Of a stretch of 64,000 bases of DNA, positions 24,142 through 33,704 are shown piece by piece. The stretch lies in NCBI GenBank assembly GCA_039545295.1, contig BCIK01000012.1, forward strand, positions 372,001 through 436,000, given 5' to 3'. How positions within the stretch are numbered: the first letter of the stretch is position 1; each line of letters opens with the position of its first letter. This stretch comes from Udeniomyces pyricola. Taxonomy: Eukaryota; Basidiomycota; Tremellomycetes; Cystofilobasidiales; Mrakiaceae. The translations under genes were made by a program, and so were the position numbers. The notes below the pieces were generated by a model that worked only from the letters and a program-made list of their open reading frames with translations, did no database searches and was not told where the DNA came from.

Positions 24142-24517
24142 CCGATGAAGAGGGAGATTGCCAACAGTGGTAGTAGTTGAGCGTGATAGGTTGAGTTGAA
24201 GTAATCGTTGCGATGTTGGGTTAAATAAAGCTGGCTATGCAAATGCACGATGCTGCTGATGATATACGATATACGATGATCGATCAAGCTTATAATCAAG
24301 GCGAACTTGGGCGAACGCGCAGAGGACTGATCTGGACTGATCTTGACTGATCTTGACTGATCGCCTGCTAATAGCTGCTCGTGAGCGCGCTCATGATGCA
24401 TCACTCTCTCCTTGGACTTTCCTCTAGCCCGCGCTCTGACTCTACTTACTCTAGTAGCAACCTCCCCTTTCCATCTCGCCATTCGTTTCCCCGTGTTCCA
24501 ACGCCATCGCCTTCGAC
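24142..24517. promoter_or_regulatory. Divergent promoter, DIA2 / MKT1
   Basis: 376 bases between opposed start codons. It contains a tandem decamer repeat (24325-24362) and two copies of ATATACGAT near 24260-24275. Confidence 0.6.
24325..24362. repeat. Tandem decamer, about four copies
   Basis: Unit ACTGATCTTG (with GG in place of TG in the first copies), period exactly 10, inside the divergent DIA2/MKT1 promoter. Confidence 0.9.
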
Positions 24518-27500
24518 ATGATCCGGAACTTTGACGGTCAGTCATTCCGGACCTTCTACCTGCTCCAACTGCTATCATCTTTTACTCTATCAAGCATCCC
24601 CATCCGACCAATGGCACGACCGCCCCGAGACCGTGGCTACCTACCGCTCGCTGCCCCCCTTCCCCCTTCGTCCCATCTTGCACACGCGCAGGGGAGTCGC
24701 CCCTTGCTGAGCTCATCTGCCTCGAGCTCAAGCTCTATTTTATTGCCTCTCTCTCATTCTCTCGCCCTCAATCGTCTCACGACATCATCTGGTCTCACGA
24801 CATCATCTGTCTCGTCTGGTGTCTGCTTGGACGAGGATCTACCTGTTCCCCGCGCCCGCATTCATCATCCTTGTCCGGGATCATACATCTGGCTCATCGG
24901 ACTTGTTCATCTCTCTGGCCCAGACCACCTCATGCTGACATCCATCCCTGTTCCCTTTGACCAGCTTACCTTAACGATCGTAAACTCGTCCAGACGTGTC
25001 CCCTCGCCGCCCTCTCGGACACTCGCCTCGGTATCGACCTTCCCCAGTATCTCCGTCAGCTCCTCGCCTCACCACTCTCCCGGGAGCCCCTCGTCGCGAC
25101 GACGGGCGGTTATCCCCTCTCGCTGACATCCCTCATAGAATCCGATCTGCGCTCGCTCGAGAAACTCCACATCAAGCCCGTGTTTATCTGTCCGGGTCTG
25201 CCGCTCGCTAGGAAACCGCCAGGGAAGGGCGGCGTCGATACCCCGAGGGAGAGCGCGATGAAGAAGGACGCCTGGGAGAACTATGAGAATGGTCGCGTCG
25301 AGGAAGCCGTCGGGATCCTCGAGGGTACTACCTGGACGGAGCAGAGGGACCTCTTCCGGCTTGTGCTCCGAATCTTTAGGCACAGAAGCGTCGAGTTCAT
25401 CGTCGCGCCTTATCTGACCTCGGCCCAGGTTCGTCGCAATCTCATCTTTTTTGGCTCGCACCCTCGTCTTGGGTTGGCATCCACGGCCATTTGCGTGATC
25501 TTGCTGGTTAGATCGCAAGGAATCTGGTTGTAGATATGGCCGCTTGGTATGGAAGGGAGATATGATGCCGAGTATGGAGGCTGAATCTCCCTCGCCACTG
25601 CGCCTTATGCGATCTTGCCCCTCTCTGGTTTCCACAGCTCGTCTACCTCCAGAAACATGCCAAGGGCTACATCCACTCGGTTTATGCCTCTTCCGAAGCC
25701 TTACTTTACACCGACCAGCTCGACAAGCTCATTCTCTCCATCGATCTCCAAGCCTCCACCATGTCGTTCGTCACGAAAGCCGCTGTCCTCAAGGATCTTG
25801 GGCTGACCCAAGACCAGTTCCTCGACGTCGGTTTGCTCTCTGGCTGCGACCTCACACCATCTCTGCCGCCACTCGTCCAAGGCGGCTGGAAGGCCAACGT
25901 CGACGCAGTTCGACGACATCAAACCGGATTCCAGACCATCGGAGCCTTCCTTCCTGACCCGTTGGTTAAAGAGCTCGGCTACCTTGATCTGTTCATGCGA
26001 GCGCGATGCGCCATCAAATACTCGCTCGTCCTCACCGCCGAAGAGGGTCGATGTACCCCACTCCCACTCGCCCTCAGCTCATCCCTCCCAGCTCATATTC
26101 CGCCAATCACTGCCGGTGACATTCCGAGCGACCTCCAAGAAATCTTTTCGCACCGACTGCCCGATGAGGTCTACTTTCACATCTGCAAGGGGCTCGTCAG
26201 CCCGCAGCTCATTGGATGGCTTAGCAGCGGCATCATTGTCGAGCAGCCGCCGCTCGATAACGGTGAATCTACCGAGTACAAACGCTTTATCAAAGAGGTC
26301 ATCACGGAAGGCCCGACTGCACCGAGGTGCACGGCTTTGGGCCTCATCTCATCCGTCCTTGCCCCGACCTTTTGGCCGAAGCGAACCATCGTGAGCACCA
26401 TCAGGTCTGGTCATGTGTGGTGTCCATTTCGACCCTGTAGACTGATGATGGTGGTGGCCCTTCTTTCTGTTTCTCTTCTCTACTAGTCTGCTTACTATTA
26501 CTTCGACTCGCAAGCTCCGGCCGGCCGACCCACGCTGGGCCACGCTGTACCCCACTCGGGTTCCTCGACATCGACCCTCATCGAAAGGTGTCTGACCTGG
26601 CACGTGCCATGTGCCATTGTAGAGGAGGAGCTTCGACGTCAAAACGTAAGATTAGGCAACTCGACTCGCACTGGCTTGATCGTTCTCTTTTTGCCGTCTG
26701 GACTGATTTTGACGACTTTCTCGTATTGCCATCTTTCATCCGTTGATGTTCGACCAACAGTCATCCACCATCGACTTTGCCCTCTGTCTCGGTGCGACCT
26801 CGGAAGATCAATACGCCCTTCGAACGAGGAAGCCAAAAGCCGGAACGCCTGCTACTGGTTACTACTCGGACGACAAGCCGCTTGACAAGAAAGATGAGGT
26901 TGTGGCTAACGTGATTTGGCGGTTCCTTGACTTGCGAGGGTAAGTTCACAATTTTCCTCGACAATCATTCGCTCTCGACGCAATGGCCATCATGCTCACC
27001 TGACATGACGCTTATCATCTGCCCTCATTGATCGATAACATCCTGGCTGTAGATTCATGACTCCCTCCCACACCCATGCCCCTCTGGCCCAGGCACTCTC
27101 GGCAGGTATCAAGGCCGCTAGGGTCAACGACAAGTTCCAGGAACCGCTCTACCTCGCGTTGGAACTCTGCCGAGCCGGTGTTTTGCATGGAGATCTTTGG
27201 AGTGGACGCGCCTGGAGTGGCGGACCCAGTTTCGGAACAGGTGAGGAAATCGGCTCGTGTTACCTTGTCCTTACCCTCGGCCGACGTAATTTCTGACTGC
27301 TGAGAACCTTCCTTGTTGCCTTACAGACTCGGAAAAGGCCTCAATGCTACTCATCATGAGGGTCCTGAGCATAGTGCCGCTGAACTTCAAGGTACGCGTC
27401 CCTTCTTTCCATCGCTCCCTCTGTATCTTGCCATATGTATCTTCATGCCGAGCTGGAACTGAAAAGCTGACTAACATTCTGATCTGTCTCTTTGTTTCTC

Positions 27501-28132
27501 TCAACTAGACCCGACAATGGTCCGGTCCGCTCTCACGCGAACTTCTCACTTTCAACTCTTTCCTCAAGTCGCTCTCTCGTTCACTCCGACACCTGCTCGA
27601 GTCGGTTTCGCTTCACATGCTCCTTCGCAACGATGCCAGACGGACGCGAGATGACTTCCTCGACATTGCGCTCTCACTGCCGTTTCAGACGGACACCAAT
27701 ACAGGTTTCGGCATCCTCGCCAAGGTCTATCTCGACGCCACCATCACTATCTACGGCGATACGGTCAAGGAAGGGGAGGAGTCGAGCGAGGAGGCAAAGG
27801 AAGCCAAGGAGCAGGCCCTTGAGCTTTGTGAGCAGACGTTTGTGGGCATTAAGAACCCGAGGGCTGAGGTTGAGCGTGGCTTCCGATTCTGGGATGCTGT
27901 AAGTTTCGACTGGCATTGCATTCTGCATGATCTGATTCATGTCATGGATTTACTCCCTGGAGCTATCGAGCTGACTGTGTTTGTCATACCTTTGTGTTTA
28001 CCTCAGCTGCTTGTCTCGATACGGTCTCTGGCTGTCAGTCAGGCAAACCGTCCGCCAAACCTGGCGGACTGCCAACAGCGCGTCTTGGATCAGTTCGAGG
28101 CAGCCGACAAGTGGCTTCGTCCACTTCGATAG
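24518..28132 (+). CDS. MKT1: Mkt1 post-transcriptional regulator
   Basis: Model: 24518..24536, 24965..25428, 25638..26390, 26487..26645, 26761..26939, 27053..27240, 27327..27391, 27509..27898, 28007..28132, 780 aa. Mkt1 is an XPG/FEN-fold protein that works with Pbp1 on mRNA regulation. Exon 1 gives MIRNFD; exon 2 continues YLNDRKLVQTCPLAALSDTR and LGIDLPQYLRQLL, aligning with the yeast start (FLFERGLVGSYAIEALNNCT). The XPG-I-like region includes EFIVAPYLTSAQLVYLQKHA and VGLLSGCDLTPSLPP. The Mkt1-specific C-terminal half has WRFLDLRGFMTPSHTHAPL, ALELCRAGVLHGDLWSG and KTRQWSGPLSRELLTFNSFL. Yeast Mkt1 is 830 aa. The family keeps the nuclease fold but is not known to cut nucleic acids. Exon 1 is just 19 nt of coding sequence, followed by a 428-nt intron. 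Confidence 0.92.
24774..24809 (+). repeat. Perfect tandem duplication of 18 bp
   Basis: GTCTCACGACATCATCTG occurs twice head to tail inside intron 1 of MKT1. Confidence 0.97.
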
Positions 28133-28774
28133 GTACAATGTTGGACAGGGGGAGGTTGAAAGGAGAGGTTGAGAGGGATTTCTGCGTGTGGGGAGGAAGG
28201 TGGGCGCGTTCAAGCGGCGCGACGGAGGGAGGTCTCATAGCGATCGTTGAATGCAATGGCCCATTTCATTTTTCAATAACAACGACAACAACAACAAATA
28301 GCCTTCTTCTTCTTTATCGTCTATCGACACAAGACTGCCACTGACAAGTAAGGGCCGGGGAGAAGCAGGGGACAACATATCTGCAGGCTCTGGAAGTCCA
28401 CGATTACTGGTCGTCAGTTTGCGTTGATGTTAATCAACCAGCTTCAACAATATGAAGGTACATGGTTTAAGCTGGTTTGAACCAGTGAAAGCCAGTCATG
28501 CAGCATATGACGACGATACTCCGATGATCGAGTTATGTCATTCAATCATGTGTAGCCTGGCCAACGGCGGTGTCTTTATTTAATTTCTCAACCGGCGGCT
28601 TGCAGTGCGCAGCTGCCGTGCCGAGATCCTGGCCCTGCGACAGTTCCGAGCCGCGTCCGCGCTCTTGCTCGCCCGCCTGGCTTCGTCTTCATCCCAACCT
28701 TCTTGTCGTATCTTGTTCTCCTCTCGTATCTTTCTCCCATCCTATCCGACCTCACCCTCCTTACTCTCACCGCC
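28133..28774. other. Intergenic; OCH1 promoter region
   Basis: No credible frame. Contains a short inverted repeat (GTTGAT/ATCAAC near 28421-28437) and a pyrimidine-rich stretch just before the OCH1 start. Confidence 0.6.
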
Positions 28775-31183
28775 ATGGCAATATCCCTGACGACTCGCCT
28801 CAAGATCCTCACGGGTTCCGCTTTTTTACTCGTTCTCATCGGCCTCTTCCACCTCACCGGGCCTAGCTACGGCTCATATTGGACCTACAGCAACAAGTAT
28901 TCATCCAAAGACGCCAAATGGGAGGGAGAGGGACTCACGGATCTTGGACTCCTGGTCAGTCATGGGTTTACATGGTGCTCGATAGGTCCTTTGCCTATAG
29001 ACAGTCAAACGGTGGACGTTGGACCGACATGCTCTCCTCGTTCTCCCAACGAGTCGACGCGTCCGGGATCATATGGCTCATTCGGTCCCCCGATCTATCC
29101 TTTGGTTTCCTTGGCTTCCTCTTTAGGCCGACGAACGTTACCGACTCCTTGATACCACCACCGATATCTATCACGCTCGTCTGGCCAACTTCATATCGAC
29201 ACTTCCCTCGCCGGTGGGTTCGAGGCTCACCAAACAGCTTGACGTTTTCTTCCCTGCCTCGGCGGGGCCAGATGGGGGCAAAGGCTCGCAGCAACAACAC
29301 CTACGCTTGCCTTCGGGGCGCGAATCTGAGCTCGAGGCGATGCTCCAGCACTCGACTATCTGGCAAACGGACAAGCAGCCGGCGAAAGAAGACGATTCAA
29401 ACGTCAACTCGGTGCGTCGATCAGGATGCGTACAAATTGAAAGACGGTGGAATCGACGAAATCAAGGGGATGGGGGAGGAGGGGGAATGCGGAAGCAGAG
29501 GCAGGCAGACGAAGCCGGATGACAACTGACGTATACCTAACTTCCGTGCGTGTAATTGATCCACATGCTCCCTGAACTCCTGTTGATCACTACGGTTCAG
29601 TGGAAGAACAAGAACCCGCTATGGAACTACCGCTTCTTGGACGACGCGGCCGCTGCCGAATGGGTGAGGAAGCATTTTGGCGGGTCGGACGTTGAATGGG
29701 CTTGGGATGTGAGTTGGATTTTCTCTCATCGAGACAAAGCGTAGAGGTTAAGATGCACCCAAGCTGATTTCCTTAATAATAAACAATAACCATAACAAAA
29801 TCGGCGGTAGTACATGCATCGAGGAGTTCTCGTGAGTCTGAAATGTCGAACGCCTTCTCAAGTTGGGTGACTCACACGAACGCTGCGCTGAAGAAGCCTT
29901 CTTTCTTCTTTGCTTGTCTTATCTTGTCGTGTCTCACTATCTGGTCGGATTTCTTCGGGTTGTAGCGTGCCGACTTTCTTCGGTATCTTCTTGTTCTCGT
30001 CGAAGGCGGCGTGTACTCTGATGGTAAGAACTCCGTCAGGTTGGTATTTATCAACGCATACATTCTCCTACTCACCTGTGTTTCTCTCTCCTCTTCCCTT
30101 CCCTCCCCTTGCTCACCTCATAACCATCGGATAGTCGACACCGAGTCTCTCGTTCCTATCGATACGTGGGGAACCCATGAGCCAACGTATTATACACTCC
30201 CCCCGCTAAATAACTACGATTACGGAAAAAAGCCGAGTGTCATTGTGGGCGTCGACGTTGATGTGCATGAGCTACGAGACAAGTGGGCACGCTGGTGGCC
30301 TCGACCGCTTGGAATTTGGTGCGTACTTCTGTGAGTGTGATTATGCACGCGTTGTCGAGTTTGATGACTTACTGTTTGCATTGTTGCCCGTGGTCTGTCG
30401 TCACCCTCACCCTATCGTCGACCGCACAACAGCCAGTGGACTCTCTCTGCAGCACCCAATCACCCGATCCTTCTGGATGCTACTCGTCGGATTGTCAATG
30501 CAACTCGAGTCGTCGAAACTTGGGAAGCCTGGCGTTCGAGAGAGATTGCTCGTCTCGATAGCGAGATTGCTGCGGAAAGGACGGAAGAAGCCGCCATTGG
30601 AGCGATGAAATCGGAAGCGGATCGACAGACGCTTGTGCAGGAGAAGGAGAAGCTCCAAAGGATGGAAAGAACCGCAGAGAGCATGAACGTTATGGAATGG
30701 ACTGGTCCGGTGAGTACGAGTGCAAAGACATGACTCTTTTTTTTTGTAGTAGTTCCTTTGTAGAGACTGACGTGGGAGGTCGCGGGTTGTTCTTCTCTTT
30801 GTGGTTCGTCAGGGTTTGTTTTCGGATGCGGTTCTTGCTTATCTGGACGCTCGATATGGGATCAAGTGGCCGGTCCTTCGCAGTCTTACCTCGCCCTTGC
30901 GGATCGGGGAGGTCTTGATTCTGCCCATCACTGGTTTTTCTCCCGTATGTCTGCGTGCTCATTCGTCTCGCATTGTGGAGCTCACTCGATTTTGGTTCCA
31001 CAATGGACTTGGAGAACAAACAGCCTTGACCATGCACTTATCTTTCTTTCCTCTTTCTTTTGCATCTCCTTTTGTTCTTTTGAACAGGGTGGTGAGCCCG
31101 ACTTCAAGGCCAATGGGCCTGACCACGAGCAAGCATGTGTCAAGCACAATTTCCGAGGTTCATGGAAGGGAATGTACGATTGA
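28775..31183 (+). CDS. OCH1: Initiation alpha-1,6-mannosyltransferase (GT32)
   Basis: Model: 28775..28954, 29127..29411, 29601..29708, 29811..29831, 29966..30023, 30135..30318, 30433..30709, 30813..30944, 31088..31183, 446 aa. Och1 starts the outer N-glycan chain in the cis-Golgi by adding alpha-1,6-mannose from GDP-mannose. A type II signal anchor lies at about 11-29 (ILTGSAFLLVLIGLFHLT) with basic residues before it. The GT32 core reads KNPLWNYRFLDDAAAAEWV, YMHRGVLRADFLRYLLVLVE, GGVYSDVDTESL. YSDVD supplies the DxD metal/nucleotide motif and is split by an intron after its first Asp. CQWTLSAAPNHPILLDATRR follows, then a charged helical insert and the end region LPITGFSPGG, WKGMYD. A 21-nt exon (YMHRGVL) sits in the core. 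A paralogous GT32 enzyme such as Hoc1 is the main alternative. Confidence 0.87.
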
Positions 31184-31651
31184 AGGAGGATGCTTGGTTT
31201 TCATGGCTTTCGCTCGACTAAGAGAGGTGATCAACAGCGTCAGATCAGGGGTGGGAGGGAGACGCGTGTGTTGCACCATTGACGAACTACTTGAGCAGAC
31301 TAGAGGTGCTTGATCCTATAATAGATGAACACAGACTGTATTTACTTCCTTAGGGTTTGTTTGGTTGAGGAAAAGAGAAATTGAGAGATGACTCAGAGTC
31401 TCAGATCTCACACGTACTCAATAGGACTGCGTCGATGAGCTATTCATGTTTGCTTGAACAAGCAGATGATCTTTCCGATCATAGAAAACCAAAATTGGAC
31501 GCGTCGCATGAAATCATTTGAGAGTACGTGGCTAATCATTCAACCTGTCTTCCATCTCAAATCCATTCTCATACCTAGTCTTTGCTTTGACTCATGACAC
31601 CACACCTTTTACTCATCTTACGATCTTTGACTGCCGCTCTACTTCACCAGC
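31184..31651. other. Intergenic, tandem + genes
   Basis: 468 bases downstream of OCH1; no frame of note. Becomes pyrimidine-rich in the last 80 bases before the next start. Confidence 0.55.
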
Positions 31652-32728
31652 ATGTCCACGTCCTTCGATAGTTTCTCACCTCCCACCTGGTACACCAAAA
31701 TCTTGGCCGCCACAGAAGCCGCTACCACGCCCGTCATGCCAAACCATGTTCGACTACAAAAGTGGGGTCTTCTCGCCCTGAATGTCTTTTACTGACAGAC
31801 ACAGTCCTCTGAATAGATATGAGATGCTCTCGCCGCTCTGACCGGACGGCATATTCGTCCATTGTTTCAGTGGATACGATATTCTCTTCAGCAACTGCGA
31901 GATGGCACTCAGTGTCCTCGGTCCAACTGGACCTCACGTGCCAGTCCTCCTCTCCTACATGGCCATCGCTGACCCACGACTCGTGTGTGCACCCGCTACC
32001 TCTTGAGTCGTTCTTCACCAGGACTGGCGGATTTCGCTGTATCTGATTTTCGATCCGTTGCCCTGCACGGTCTTGACAGGGCCCTTGTCCAGATTAAAGC
32101 CGCGGCGGCCGCGATTCGCTACAGTGGGACAACAAATCTGGACACTCCTCTCCTCGAGTATTTCTCACGAGCGCTCGACACTTGCCTCAAGAGTCACAAG
32201 TCCAAGCAAACCTTCATCATTCGACGAGATATGTTTATGGATCTCCTTGACCAAAATCATGATCTAGCCTCCGAAGCGTTTCTGAATGGCAATGCCAAGA
32301 GAGCTAAATCCATCGTCCACAGAGTCGAATCGTCTCTGGATCTCATGCTTGAACTCCATGAGCGCATCTGCTTTTCACCTACTTCAAGAGAACCGGCCGA
32401 GAGCCTCCGGTATGGTCTCGAGGTTTTGAGCAAGACGATCGAGGCGGCACAGGCTATCGAGCAAGGGGACGTCGAACGAAGCAAGGCCCTCGATTGTCGA
32501 GCGAGTCTCGAGGACGAAGCGCAAGAATCCCTCGTCGAAAGCGTCAAGGCGGCGAACATGTTGCATCACGCTTACGGCGCCTTGGACTGCTACGTTCTCG
32601 CCCAAAAGCTTGCGGAGAGTAGCGATCTCGAGATCGAGGCGGAGGCTCAAGGGCGAGACGAAGACAGCGCCGGAGAAGACTTTTGCGCCTCGAGCGATGC
32701 TCATCAAGGCTATCGCCGTATACCGTAA
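31652..32728 (+). CDS. Orphan helical protein (3' end uncertain)
   Basis: Model: 31652..31783, 31871..31937, 32022..32728, about 301 aa. I do not recognise it. The N-terminus (MSTSFDSFSPPTWYTKILAA) is followed by WGLLALN, WIRYSLQQLRDGTQ and a long alanine/leucine-rich helical region: ALVQIKAAAAAIRYSG, DTPLLEYFSRALDTCLKSHK, EAFLNGNAKRAKSIVHRVES, EVLSKTIEAAQAIEQGDVER. The last part is acidic. The third exon has an unbroken frame of about 235 codons and is certainly coding. The first two exons are chosen for frame continuity and typical intron lengths (87 and 84 nt). The stop at 32726-32728 may be bypassed: a donor-like GTAATT at 32724 and pyrimidine-rich acceptors before 32795 and 32881 allow an alternative C-terminus ending near 32930-32964. 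Confidence 0.5.
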
Positions 32729-33704
32729 TTAAGTGGTTTCTACTTCTCTGTTTGCTGATTCTTCTTCATTGGATTTTCTCTCCATGAGTTGCAGGACTCG
32801 TTTCATCCTACGTGTGTCCTTGAGTTTGCAGTTGACTCACAGTTGTTTTCATTCTGCTTCTCACCTACATCCCGACAAGAACATTGACTCATGGGCTCGA
32901 GTGGCAAACCCTCTCCGAAGAAATCACTAAAATCCTCACGAGTCATACCGAACAGATGAAGTGAGAAAGATTTGGGTTGCCTTCTGAAAACGAGGGGGTA
33001 GATCTTTAGGACTTGGATAGGAAAAAGAGGGGNGGGGGGAGGGGGGAGGAGGAGGTCATGCATTTTCATTTTCTTTGGCTACAGCTCGGTATCAATTCGC
33101 TCTTGATTGCTGTTGGGGGTTTCTCGGGATTCCCCTTGATTTTGGGCTTCAATTCTTTCTTCCATTCTCTCCTGGCAACGATCGCTCGGTTTAGATTTTT
33201 ATTGTACTTTTCGACTATGCAGATGTTTCATGAGTAGTGATGTATCCGGCTCGCCTGGTCTTGTCTACCCTCTAGATCCATTGCCTGTTGTTTAAATGGT
33301 GTACAAAGATATATGGATTGGCCAAAGGCTGTGTACTCGATCTCCGAGTCCTTTGCCGGGCCCCTGTCGGTTCGCCCTCGCCCGAAGCGAGGAGTCTACA
33401 TATGATTCGATCTGGTTGACATCTTGTTCTTGATGCTCCCCTCGCCAACTCACATCTCCACCCACTTGCTCAGCTTCAGCCTCGCTCCCACCTCCCTCAA
33501 CTCCTTCTTAGCAACTCACATCAAAGCCTCTGTCCAATCACATCTGTTTCAGCAACCCGCCTCGGTCGCTCGCATCGAAACCTAGCGCCTTGCTTCGGCT
33601 TCCTGTCGCATACTCATCGACCATCGCTCTCATCCGATCCCTTCTGTCCGACGCAGACCGACTCTCACCAACGGTCATCCCTGACACCCCGCCTTCCCAT
33701 CGGC
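32729..33704. other. Intergenic, possibly with terminal exons
   Basis: May hold one or two terminal exons of the orphan gene (up to about 32964). The rest shows no frame. An ambiguous base (N) lies in a G-rich run at 33033. The last 200 bases are pyrimidine-rich and precede the CDK8 start. Confidence 0.5.
33033..33033. other. Ambiguous base in a G run
   Basis: The single N in the window, flanked by G runs (33029-33049); a sequencing or assembly uncertainty. Confidence 0.95.
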
